Below, piece after piece: positions 8,058-16,579 of a stretch of 64,000 nt of DNA (position 1 is its first letter; each line of letters opens with the position of its first letter). A program made the translations under genes and the position numbers. The stretch comes from Secundilactobacillus kimchicus JCM 15530 (GTDB lineage Bacteria > Bacillota > Bacilli > Lactobacillales > Lactobacillaceae), in the NCBI RefSeq assembly GCF_001433995.1, contig NZ_AZCX01000002.1, forward strand, positions 186,001-250,000, written 5' to 3'. Below the pieces are notes generated by a model that ran no database searches, had not been told where the DNA came from, and saw nothing but the letters and a program-made list of their open reading frames with translations.

Positions 8058-9680
8058 ATGAAGTTAAGTTCTAGTTTAAAGTTGGGCGCCGTTGCTATTG
8101 CCTCGGTAGCGTTATTAGCTGCATGTGGCTCTAATAGCAGCAACAGCGGGTCTAACAAGCAGGTGTTGAATTGGGTGGAAACGGCCAACTTACCGACGAT
8201 GGATCCGTCAAAGTCGGTTGATAATGTCAGTGCTCGGACGTTAAATAACGTCGATGAAGGGCTATTGAAAACGGGAAGTGGCAATAAAGTCCGGCCGGCA
8301 ATGGCGAAAAGCTATAGCATTTCTAAAGACGGCTTAACATGGACTTTTAATCTTCGTAAATCAAAATGGAGTAACGGTGACCCCGTAACAGCTCAAGACT
8401 TTGTTTACGGTTGGCAACGGACTGCTAAGCCAAGTACGGCATCTCAGTACGCTTATCTTCTAGATCACGTTCAAAATTTTGATGCCGTCAACAAGGGGAA
8501 AATGGCCCCGTCAAAATTGGGAATTAAGGCTGAGGGTGATGATAAGGTTGTTGTGACGTTATCGAAGCCGCAAAGTTACTTTAAATACATCGTTGGGATG
8601 TCAGCTGCTTATCCACAAAACAAAAAGGTTGTCGAAAAGTATGGGAATAAGTTTGCTGCCAACGCCCAGAGTGCTGTCTACAATGGTCCGTTTAAGTTAA
8701 CAGGCTGGACCGGAACAAATAACAAGTGGACGCTTGTTAAGAACAATCAGTACTGGGATAAGAAGAACGTGAAGTTGTCAAAAATTAACTTCCAGGTGAT
8801 CAACGACCAACAAACTTGGTTAAGTCAATACCAGAGTGGTAAAGCTGATGAAATTATTCTGGATGGTACTCAGTTCAAGAACTTTAAGAACTCAAAAGAA
8901 TTGAACAAACGCGAATTGGCTTCAACGTTCTACTTAGATTTGAACCAACAAAAGCAGGCAATTTTTAAGAACCAAAAAGCGCGTCGTGCCATTTCAATGG
9001 CTATTAACAAAGAAGACTTCTCTAAGAATGTCTTAGCAGATGGCGCTACGGCACCTAAAGGACTTGTTTCAACAGGTTTGGCTAGCCGTGACGGAAAAGA
9101 CTTTGCGGATCAGGCATACGTTAAAGCGGGCACCGAATATAATTTAGCCCAAGCTAAAAAGTTGTGGTCGCAGGCCTTAAAAGCAACTGGCAAGTCAAGC
9201 ATGACCTTGAACCTTGTTACGGATGACACGCCGGCTGGTAAGAAGGCAAGTGACTATGTTCAAAACGCTTTGTCTAAGTTGCCGGGTCTCAAAATTGAGG
9301 CGAACAACGTCCCATTCAACGTTCGATTAACGCGGTCAACTAAGGGTCAATTTGACGTCTTAGTGGATGGTTGGATTGCCGACTACCCAGACCCAATTTC
9401 GTTTAGTTCGCTGCTGACATCAACGAACTCATATAACTATGGTCACTGGAAGAACAGTCAGTACGACACGTTAGTTAAAAACGCAGAAGGTAAAGATGCA
9501 AATGACACAGGTAAGCGTTGGAATGATTTAGTTGATGCTGAAAAGATTTTGATGCAAGATCAAGGAATTGTGCCACTGTATCAAAAAGCACAGCCACAAT
9601 TATTGAAGTCTAAGGTCAAGGGTGTTGAGTACTTTACTACTGGTGCTCAGTTTGACTTCAGTCACGCCTACATCAAGTAA
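8058..9680 (+). CDS. oppA: Oligopeptide-binding lipoprotein OppA
   Basis: A 540-residue family 5 extracellular solute-binding protein that captures peptides for the Opp importer. A lipoprotein signal ends in lipobox LAAC with Cys23 as the acylation site, followed by a Ser/Asn linker. The typical LNEG-like opening and the MDPSKSVDNVSARTL region are present. ATG 8058 has GAGGGGTTGAAAGGG upstream. It heads oppABCDF; a 103-base gap with an imperfect hairpin separates it from oppB, which would allow more binding protein than permease. Related binding proteins can take pheromones or murein peptides, so the exact ligand is open. Confidence 0.92.
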   Translation: MKLSSSLKLGAVAIASVALLAACGSNSSNSGSNKQVLNWVETANLPTMDPSKSVDNVSARTLNNVDEGLLKTGSGNKVRPAMAKSYSISKDGLTWTFNLRKSKWSNGDPVTAQDFVYGWQRTAKPSTASQYAYLLDHVQNFDAVNKGKMAPSKLGIKAEGDDKVVVTLSKPQSYFKYIVGMSAAYPQNKKVVEKYGNKFAANAQSAVYNGPFKLTGWTGTNNKWTLVKNNQYWDKKNVKLSKINFQVINDQQTWLSQYQSGKADEIILDGTQFKNFKNSKELNKRELASTFYLDLNQQKQAIFKNQKARRAISMAINKEDFSKNVLADGATAPKGLVSTGLASRDGKDFADQAYVKAGTEYNLAQAKKLWSQALKATGKSSMTLNLVTDDTPAGKKASDYVQNALSKLPGLKIEANNVPFNVRLTRSTKGQFDVLVDGWIADYPDPISFSSLLTSTNSYNYGHWKNSQYDTLVKNAEGKDANDTGKRWNDLVDAEKILMQDQGIVPLYQKAQPQLLKSKVKGVEYFTTGAQFDFSHAYIK

Positions 9681-9698
9681 CCTAACGAATTGTGAAAC

Positions 9699-9726
9699 GG
9701 GGATTGCACAGGCAGTCCTTGTTTTG
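9699..9726 (+). terminator. Weak attenuator hairpin between oppA and oppB
   Basis: GGGGATTGC / GCAGTCCTT can form a 9-bp stem with G-T pairs and a 4-base loop, followed by GTTTT. Weak stem and short T run suggest partial termination. Confidence 0.45.
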
Positions 9727-9783
9727 CGTCAAGGCGGTTACTTGAATCTGACAAGTAGCTGGTAGAAAAGAGAGGTAAGAGTC

Positions 9784-10713
9784 ATGGCGAAGTATTTAGG
9801 TAAACGAATTTTTTACCTGCTATTAACGTTATTTATCGTCATCACCATCACGTTTTTCCTGATGAAACTCCTGCCGGGGACGCCGTTGACTAACGAGCAG
9901 AAGTTGTCGCCGGAACAACGGGAACTCATTTTGAAGCAGTATGGGTTAACGAAGCCGGTATGGCAACAATATCTGATTTACGTCGCCGGCATCTTCCACG
10001 GCAACTTTGGGACGTCCTTCCAGTTTAGTGATCAAGCGGTCTCATACTTGATTTCAAGTCGGATTGGACCATCACTGTTATTGGGGTTGCAAGCGATGAT
10101 TGTGGGTGTTATTCCTGGGATTTTATTTGGCGCACTTGGTGCCATTAAGAAAAACACTTGGGTCGATACGGGGACAACCATTGTGTCGATTCTTGGGATC
10201 TCCATTCCTAGTTTCGTGTTAGCCGTGTTGCTGCAGTACTACGTCGGATTAAAGTTGGGCTGGTTCCCCATCGCTGATTGGGGCGGCTTCGCCTACACGG
10301 TATTGCCAACGTTAGCGCTAGCCGCGTCGCCGTTCGCCGATACCGCCCGGTTTATTCGAACCGAAATGGTGGATGTGCTGAATTCAGATTATATCGAATT
10401 GGCGACAGCTAAGGGGTTATCACGGATGCAGGTGATTTTCCACCACGCGTTACGGAACAGTTTGATTCCCGTGGTGACCATCATTGGCCCGTTGGCGGTT
10501 AACATCATGACCGGATCTATGGTGATTGAAAACATCTTCTCCGTTCCCGGGATTGGGGAGCAATTCGTCAAGTCCATTTTGACGAATGACTACCCGACCA
10601 TCATGGCTGTGACGATCGTCTACTCCGTCATGTTGATGGTCGTATTGTTGATTACCGATATTATCTATGGCGTGATTGACCCACGGATTCGACTGACAGG
10701 CAAGAGTAATTAA
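9784..10713 (+). CDS. oppB: Oligopeptide ABC transporter permease OppB
   Basis: A 309-residue DppB/OppB-type permease with about six membrane helices. The first helix is followed by the family extracytoplasmic segment (LPGTPLTNEQKLSPEQRE), and the C-terminal half has the EAA-like loop ELATAKGLSRMQVIFHHALRNSLIP that docks with OppD/OppF. ATG 9784 follows GAGAGGTAAGAGTC. Its stop codon region overlaps an alternative ATG for oppC, showing close coupling. Confidence 0.93.
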   Translation: MAKYLGKRIFYLLLTLFIVITITFFLMKLLPGTPLTNEQKLSPEQRELILKQYGLTKPVWQQYLIYVAGIFHGNFGTSFQFSDQAVSYLISSRIGPSLLLGLQAMIVGVIPGILFGALGAIKKNTWVDTGTTIVSILGISIPSFVLAVLLQYYVGLKLGWFPIADWGGFAYTVLPTLALAASPFADTARFIRTEMVDVLNSDYIELATAKGLSRMQVIFHHALRNSLIPVVTIIGPLAVNIMTGSMVIENIFSVPGIGEQFVKSILTNDYPTIMAVTIVYSVMLMVVLLITDIIYGVIDPRIRLTGKSN

Positions 10714-10727
10714 TGGAGGCAAGACAC

Positions 10728-11756
10728 ATGGCAGACGAAGTCAAATTGACTGCGAAGAGTTTTGAACCGTTAGACCGGTCCAAGAACCTCGACAGTGAAA
10801 AAATTTCAGCGCCAAATCTGACGTTCATGCAAGATGCATGGCGCCGGCTGAAAAAGAATAAGAGTGCCGTCATTGCGATGGTGATTTTGATTCTCTTTTT
10901 CATCATGGCAATTCTTTCGTTTTTCCCGAGTGTGTTGCCGCATCAACCAAATGCGATTAACACCCAGTATGCGAACTTACCGCCAAAGTGGCCGGGAGTT
11001 GACATTAATGGGGTTAACGGCACACTCGTTCAAGGTGGCAGTCGAATTAACGCGTACGCCCAAGCTGGGGCGGCCAGCAACGTGCACTTTTGGTTGGGGA
11101 CCGACTACTTAGGCCGGGACCTGCTTTCCCGGATTCTGACCGGGACGCGAATTTCACTGACCGTTGCGGTGGTGGCGACCCTAGTTGACCTGTTATTCGG
11201 TGTCACTTACGGGATGTTTTCCGGCTGGAAAGGCGGGCGGGTAGATAACTTCATGCAACGGCTGATTGAAATTATCATGTCAATTCCCACCCTCGTTATC
11301 GTGGTGTTATTGATGTTGATTTTGAAGCCCGGTATGTGGTCCATTATCCTGACCATTGCCTTTTCAAGCTGGACGACGATGGCCCGGCTAACTCGGGCGC
11401 AAACGCTAGAATTAAAGGAACAGGAATATATTTTAGCGGCGCGAACCCTGGGCGAAAGTCCGATTAAGATTGCGTTCAAGCACTTGTTGCCGAACCTATC
11501 AAGTATCATTATCATTCAAACGATGTTCACGATTCCAAGCGCCATTTTCTTTGAAGCCTTCCTGTCATTTGTCGGGATTGGGATTCCGAACCCAACGGCT
11601 TCGCTTGGGACCTTGTTGAACGACGGGCAAAAGAACTTCCAGTTCCTGCCATATCAAATGTGGTATCCCGCAATTGTGTTATCCATTATCATGATTGCCT
11701 TTAACGTATTTGCTGACGGGCTCCGGGACGCCTTTGACCCACAAACGAAAGAGTAG
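10728..11756 (+). CDS. oppC: Oligopeptide ABC transporter permease OppC
   Basis: A 342-residue OppC permease. An N-terminal cytoplasmic tail precedes the first helix (about residues 50-68), the DppC-type extracellular loop holds HFWLGTDYLGRDLLSRI, and the ABC docking loop is LAARTLGESPIKIAFKHLLPNLSS. ATG 10728 is preferred to ATG 10713 because GGAGG at 10716-10720 lies 7 bases before it. It is followed by oppD with almost no gap. Confidence 0.92.
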   Translation: MADEVKLTAKSFEPLDRSKNLDSEKISAPNLTFMQDAWRRLKKNKSAVIAMVILILFFIMAILSFFPSVLPHQPNAINTQYANLPPKWPGVDINGVNGTLVQGGSRINAYAQAGAASNVHFWLGTDYLGRDLLSRILTGTRISLTVAVVATLVDLLFGVTYGMFSGWKGGRVDNFMQRLIEIIMSIPTLVIVVLLMLILKPGMWSIILTIAFSSWTTMARLTRAQTLELKEQEYILAARTLGESPIKIAFKHLLPNLSSIIIIQTMFTIPSAIFFEAFLSFVGIGIPNPTASLGTLLNDGQKNFQFLPYQMWYPAIVLSIIMIAFNVFADGLRDAFDPQTKE

Positions 11757-11765
11757 GTGACTGGC

Positions 11766-12863
11766 GTGCAAAGTAATGAATCAATTTTAAAGGTCCGAGA
11801 CCTCAAAATTAACTTTAAGACGTATGCCGGCACCGTCCAAGCCATCCGCGACGTGAGCTTTGACCTCAAAAAGGGCGAGACACTCGCGATTGTAGGTGAA
11901 TCCGGATCCGGTAAAACGGTCACGACTCGTTCAATTATGGGATTGTTGGCCAACAATGCGTCAGTGGCCGGTGGGTCCATTATGTTTCATGACAAGGACA
12001 TTTTAAAAATGTCGCAAAAAGAACTTCAAGGTTTGCGCGGTGCCCAAATTGCGCAAATCTTCCAAGATCCCATGACTTCGCTTGATCCGACGATGAAGAT
12101 TGGTCGCCAAATAGCAGAGCCGCTCATGGTTCATAAAAATATGAGTAAATCTAAGGCCCTGGCCCAAGCACTAGAAATGATGAAGTTGGTTGGCATTACG
12201 GATGCTGAACACCGAATCAATGATTATCCGCACCAGTTCTCGGGCGGGATGCGGCAACGGATTGTGATTGCGATTGCGTTGATCAACTATCCGGAAATCC
12301 TGATTGCGGACGAACCGACAACTGCTTTGGACGTGACGATTCAAGCTCAAATTTTGAATCTGATGCGGGAACTACAAGAAAAGATCTCAACGTCCATTAT
12401 TTTTATTACCCATGACCTCGGCGTTGTGGCGGGAATGGCCGATCGGGTCGCCGTGATGTACGCTGGGAAAATTGTTGAATACGGGACGGTTGATGAAATT
12501 TTCTATAACCCGAAGCACCCGTATACTTGGGGTCTGCTGAGTTCAATGCCGACCCTCGACACAAACGGTGCCGAGTTACCGTCCATTGAGGGAACGCCGC
12601 CAGATCTGCTGGACCCACCCGTTGGCGATGCGTTTGCGCCGCGTAATGAGTATGCGTTAAATATTGATACGGAACAAGAACCGCCGTTCTTTAAGGTTTC
12701 TGATACCCACTATGCGGCCACCTGGTTACTTCATCCGGATGCGCCTAAAGTGACACCACCGGAACAGATTATCGCGCGGCAACAGCAGTATGCCAAAATG
12801 CAGCAAGAACTTGCTGAACAGGCTCGGGAACACCATGTTGAAGAAGAGGAGGAGCAGCCATAA
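11766..12863 (+). CDS. oppD: Oligopeptide ABC transporter ATPase OppD
   Basis: About 365 residues with one ABC ATPase domain and the C-terminal OppD/F extension. Walker A is GESGSGKT, signature FSGGMRQR, Walker B ILIADEPTTALD. Start GTG 11766 is preferred because AGGTGA (11755-11760) sits six bases upstream; GTG 11757, right after the oppC stop, is the alternative. The usual C-terminal peptide-transporter motif with cysteines that can bind an Fe-S cluster is not evident; the region instead ends in an acidic tail (HHVEEEEEQP). Overlaps oppF by one base. Confidence 0.9.
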   Translation: MQSNESILKVRDLKINFKTYAGTVQAIRDVSFDLKKGETLAIVGESGSGKTVTTRSIMGLLANNASVAGGSIMFHDKDILKMSQKELQGLRGAQIAQIFQDPMTSLDPTMKIGRQIAEPLMVHKNMSKSKALAQALEMMKLVGITDAEHRINDYPHQFSGGMRQRIVIAIALINYPEILIADEPTTALDVTIQAQILNLMRELQEKISTSIIFITHDLGVVAGMADRVAVMYAGKIVEYGTVDEIFYNPKHPYTWGLLSSMPTLDTNGAELPSIEGTPPDLLDPPVGDAFAPRNEYALNIDTEQEPPFFKVSDTHYAATWLLHPDAPKVTPPEQIIARQQQYAKMQQELAEQAREHHVEEEEEQP

Positions 12864-13822
12864 TGGAGGACCAAAACGCTAAAAAAGTATTGGAAGTCAG
12901 CCATTTAAAGCAATACTTTAACGTCGGTAAAAAAGACGAAGTTAAAGCGGTTGATGACATCTCTTTTGATATTTACGAAGGTGAGACCTTTGGCCTGGTC
13001 GGGGAGTCTGGCTCTGGTAAGACGACGGTTGGTCGGGCAATTATCCATCTGTATCACCCAACCGACGGGTCGATTAAGTTTAACGGTGACGAAGTGGTCG
13101 GAATGAAGGATAAGGCCAAGCTCCAGTCGCTCCGCCAAAATATGCAGATGATTTTTCAAGACCCGTATGCGTCGCTTAATCCACGGATGAAAGTCCGTGA
13201 CATTATCGCTGAGGGGATTGATATTAACCATTTGGCAAAGTCCAAAGAAGAACGGGAAAAGATGGTAGCCGATTTATTGGACACCGTTGGGTTAAACCGC
13301 GACCATGCGAGTCGTTACCCTCACGAATTCTCGGGTGGGCAACGCCAACGAATTGGCATTGCCCGCGCGTTAGCGGTAGAGCCTGAGTTCATCATTGCTG
13401 ACGAACCCATTTCCGCCTTGGACGTGTCCATCCAAGCTCAGGTTGTCAACTTGCTTAAGCAGTTGCAACGTGAACGTCATTTGACGTACCTGTTCATCGC
13501 GCATGATTTGTCGATGGTCAAGTATATTTCGGACCGGATTGGTGTGTTGCACTATGGCCGGATGCTGGAAATTGGCGATGCGGACGAAGTGTACAATCAT
13601 CCATTGCATGATTACACACGGAGCCTGCTATCCGCGGTTCCGGCGCCAGATCCTGAGTACGAACGGACGCGAACGCAACTTGCCTATGACCCAAAGTACG
13701 AAGACGGCTCAAAAGACCGGGAACTCGTGGAAATTGCCCCGAGACACTGGGTTCAAGCTAGCCAAGATGAAATTGAAATGTACCAAAAACGCGCGCAAGA
13801 GCAGGGGTTGCCCCTGGTTTAG
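12863..13822 (+). CDS. oppF: Oligopeptide ABC transporter ATPase OppF
   Basis: A 319-residue ABC ATPase, the partner of OppD. Walker A GESGSGKTT, signature FSGGQRQR and Walker B FIIADEPISALD are intact. The C-terminal extension (RSLLSAVPAPDPEYE) is the standard OppF tail. Its ATG overlaps the oppD stop (TAATGG) and GAGGAGGAG lies upstream in the coding end of oppD. It closes the opp operon at the terminator 13832-13869. Confidence 0.93.
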   Translation: MEDQNAKKVLEVSHLKQYFNVGKKDEVKAVDDISFDIYEGETFGLVGESGSGKTTVGRAIIHLYHPTDGSIKFNGDEVVGMKDKAKLQSLRQNMQMIFQDPYASLNPRMKVRDIIAEGIDINHLAKSKEEREKMVADLLDTVGLNRDHASRYPHEFSGGQRQRIGIARALAVEPEFIIADEPISALDVSIQAQVVNLLKQLQRERHLTYLFIAHDLSMVKYISDRIGVLHYGRMLEIGDADEVYNHPLHDYTRSLLSAVPAPDPEYERTRTQLAYDPKYEDGSKDRELVEIAPRHWVQASQDEIEMYQKRAQEQGLPLV

Positions 13823-13831
13823 CGCTGTATT

Positions 13832-13869
13832 AAAAAGCCGACTACTGAAAATCAGTGGTCGGCTTTTTG
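13832..13869 (+). terminator. Terminator of the opp operon (bidirectional)
   Basis: AAAAAGCCGACTACTGA / TCAGTGGTCGGCTTTTT around a short loop, with A and T runs on both sides; also placed to stop the convergent phosphatase gene. Confidence 0.9.
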
Positions 13870-13881
13870 AGTGGCGGGTGA

Positions 13882-14541
13882 TTAAAGTGTGTCGGCAACG
13901 TTGTTATAGTAGTCAACTTGAATGTGGCCATCCGTGACCGTTAACTTGGTAACGGAACCGTTTATGGCGGACACAGCAACGTCGATATCCCGGTTGTATT
14001 TTGCCACGATACTGCGAATCGTGGTGCCGTGAGTGGCCACCAGGACGTTATCCCCGTCTTGGTGGGTGGCGATAAGACGATCAATCCCAGGTTGAACCCG
14101 AGCCCAAAACGTGGCGTTGTCTTCTGCGTCGCCATACGGATCAGCAGCTGCAATGAGGTCCTTGGAGCCTTCGATGGTCTTGGCCCGAATGATGTCGTTA
14201 AAGGTCCGTAGCCCAAGCGGCCCGCCTATCATGTGCCAGGCTTGGACGTCATCGTTGCCTTCAAAGTAACCGAAGTTTTCTTCGTGGAAGGCGGGTTCGA
14301 TAACCGCCTTGGTTGCGGTCCCAGTGTTTGCGGCAAGAATGTAGCGGGCAGTGTCTTGCGCCCGGCTGGTGTTGCTGGCGTAGGCGTGGGTAAAGGCGAC
14401 GTTGGCAAGCCGAGCGCCGGCGTGCTTGGCATCGGCAATGCCCTTTTCGGTTAGTGGCGAATCACTAATGCCTTGAATTCGGAAGTATTTGTTCAAATAG
14501 GTCTGGCCGTGACGCACCAGATAAACGTTAAATTGAGTCAT
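13882..14541 (-). CDS. Histidine phosphatase family protein (phosphoglycerate mutase-like)
   Basis: A 219-residue member of the histidine phosphatase superfamily. The catalytic LVRHGQT motif is at about residues 8-14, with the second-half histidine in VATHGTTIRS. Family members include cofactor-dependent phosphoglycerate mutases and broad phosphatases; this one lacks the length and motifs of glycolytic GpmA, so phosphatase is the safer name. The start 14541 is chosen because AAGGAG lies seven bases before ATG. It follows the antiporter gene by 43 bases on the same strand, so it is probably the second gene of that unit. Confidence 0.82.
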   Translation of the reverse strand: MTQFNVYLVRHGQTYLNKYFRIQGISDSPLTEKGIADAKHAGARLANVAFTHAYASNTSRAQDTARYILAANTGTATKAVIEPAFHEENFGYFEGNDDVQAWHMIGGPLGLRTFNDIIRAKTIEGSKDLIAAADPYGDAEDNATFWARVQPGIDRLIATHQDGDNVLVATHGTTIRSIVAKYNRDIDVAVSAINGSVTKLTVTDGHIQVDYYNNVADTL

Positions 14542-14584
14542 GGTATCGCTCCTTAAAGTCATTACAACTAGTGTATCACAGGCA

Positions 14585-16441
14585 TTAGTTCAACATGCCC
14601 AGTTCTTGCCGAATTCGTGGGGCCTCTTGCTTGGTGCTGGTAAAGATGATGCGGTCGTTTAACTTCAATGGGGTGCCGCCAGTCGGTCGAATAAAGCGGC
14701 CTTCGCGGTAGATTTGTGCAATGGTGATGTCGTCAATAAACGGCAAATTCCGGAGTTGAATGTCGGCGTATTTTCGGTTGTGAAGGGCGACTTCGTAAAC
14801 GGCAGAGTCCGTTGAGGTTAACAGTTCAATGGTCGATGGTGACTGAATGAGGCCCCGGAGCATGCTGATGTTAACGTCTGGGGTGCTGTAGACCTCCACG
14901 CCCATGTCGCTGAGGACATCGCGCCGGTCGTCTAGAATGTTGGTGTCCTCAAACCGGGCAATCACCCGGGGCACGCCGTATTGTTTGGCGGCCTTGGCTA
15001 GGCGGTAGTTTTCCTTGGTGTTACTTTGGCCCAACACGATGATGTTAGTGTCGAAAACACCTTGTTCAACTAAGTCATTGGGATTCAAATTCTCAAGCAG
15101 TTGGACGTCAACTTCGCTATTGAAGGCTCGGTAATTGGGTTGGCGGTCCGTGTACATCTTGATTTCATACCACCCTTTTGCCAGTTGTTGGGCAACGGGG
15201 ACGGTGAGCAGGTTGGTGCCGATAAAATGCACGCGCGTTTTCTTCATATCTTCGGCCTCAGCAGAGTAGCGCTTATTAAAGAGCAGTGGGCCCACCACAC
15301 AGGTGATGATGGCGGCAAGCAGGAAGGCGCCGGACTGTTGGGTCGTAATTTTGTGAAGATGCTTTGCCACTTGGAGAACGGCCAAGACAACGGTCAGCGT
15401 TGTTGTGGTCATCGCTGTGCCAGCAAAGGCGTTACCTGTTTTGAATCGCAATTTGAGGACTGGAAAAACCGCTAGTTTAGCAACAAAATAAGCGATTAAA
15501 AAGACCGGAATTAGAATCAGCGTGGCTGGGTCAGCCAGCAAGGTTCGAAGGTTTAATCCGACACCGCTCATAATGAAGAAAATCGGGATAAAGAACCCGT
15601 ATCCGATGGAATCCAACCGGACCTTGGTTTCTTCGTGCGGTTGGAGGAGTTTGACCACGATCCCGGCAAGAAAGGCGCCCAGAATTCCTTCTGCACCGAC
15701 TGATTTTGCGATTGTGACCATGGTGACGATTAGGAAAAACGAGAGTCGGACGTCTAACTGCGTCGTGGATTTGTTGATCTGATCGAAAAATCTGAAGAAG
15801 GCTTTGAACCGCCAAAACAGTAGGGCCGCAGCCAACAGTATAATCAACAGTAGCCATAACGACTTAGAATCGGGGCTGTAAGCTGACGCGTAGAAGGTCA
15901 GACCCATCATTGGGACCACTTCACCGAGGGCAGAAATGAGGAGCACCGTTTGACCGAAAGGCTTACTGAGCAGTTCTTTTTCTTTTAGGGCCGCGATGAC
16001 AATCCCCAGCGAAATGGTCATGAAAATGATGCTAGCGAGCCATACGTCGTTGAAAAGGTGAAGTGCGCGGAGACTAAATCCTAGGAGAATGGACAATCCC
16101 ACGATGGTGGCGTAACTCATAAAAGCCAGTTGAACGGCCGAGTATTTGGGCGTGCTGACCGCTTCTTTTTGTTCAAGTGGTGATAGGTCTCGTGGTCGCT
16201 TGGTAAACAGACTGAAGTCAATTTCCAAACCGCTTAAAAACAGTAAGACAATGACGCCGACGTCTTTAAGTAGGTCCAAAGTGGTGCTTTCAGAAATGAG
16301 GTTAAACACGCTGGGACCCAGGACAACACCAACGATGATTTCAACCACCGCGGTTGGCAATAAGGTCAGCTTAAACCGGGCCATGGCCAGCGGGATGATG
16401 AGGGCGGCTAATAAGATAATGACTAATGATAATTGATCCAT
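14585..16441 (-). CDS. CPA2 cation/proton antiporter with RCK domain
   Basis: A 618-residue membrane protein. Residues 1 to about 385 form roughly 12 helices of the Na+/H+ exchanger (CPA2, KefB-like) fold; residues about 390-510 are a TrkA-N (RCK) nucleotide-binding domain (VHFIGTNLL, then IIVLGQSN), and the last 85 residues are TrkA-C. Such proteins move K+ or Na+ against protons and are gated by NAD(H) or nucleotides. Loss of some glycines in the Rossmann loop leaves ligand uncertain. ATG follows GAGGTAC. Confidence 0.85.
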   Translation of the reverse strand: MDQLSLVIILLAALIIPLAMARFKLTLLPTAVVEIIVGVVLGPSVFNLISESTTLDLLKDVGVIVLLFLSGLEIDFSLFTKRPRDLSPLEQKEAVSTPKYSAVQLAFMSYATIVGLSILLGFSLRALHLFNDVWLASIIFMTISLGIVIAALKEKELLSKPFGQTVLLISALGEVVPMMGLTFYASAYSPDSKSLWLLLIILLAAALLFWRFKAFFRFFDQINKSTTQLDVRLSFFLIVTMVTIAKSVGAEGILGAFLAGIVVKLLQPHEETKVRLDSIGYGFFIPIFFIMSGVGLNLRTLLADPATLILIPVFLIAYFVAKLAVFPVLKLRFKTGNAFAGTAMTTTTLTVVLAVLQVAKHLHKITTQQSGAFLLAAIITCVVGPLLFNKRYSAEAEDMKKTRVHFIGTNLLTVPVAQQLAKGWYEIKMYTDRQPNYRAFNSEVDVQLLENLNPNDLVEQGVFDTNIIVLGQSNTKENYRLAKAAKQYGVPRVIARFEDTNILDDRRDVLSDMGVEVYSTPDVNISMLRGLIQSPSTIELLTSTDSAVYEVALHNRKYADIQLRNLPFIDDITIAQIYREGRFIRPTGGTPLKLNDRIIFTSTKQEAPRIRQELGMLN

Positions 16442-16579
16442 AAAAAGTACCTCGAATCATTGACAGGATAACTGTCAGAATTGGTGGTGCAAGGGTTTGG
16501 TGGGACGGTTTCAAACGCTTTTTTTCAGGTTTCGATAGTGGTAAAATGGATTATCGACTTTACGAATGGAGGGGTCATC

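Noticed and set aside
15101-15475. Plus-strand frame inside the antiporter gene
   Set aside because: Shadow of the minus-strand gene; no ribosome site and no domain.
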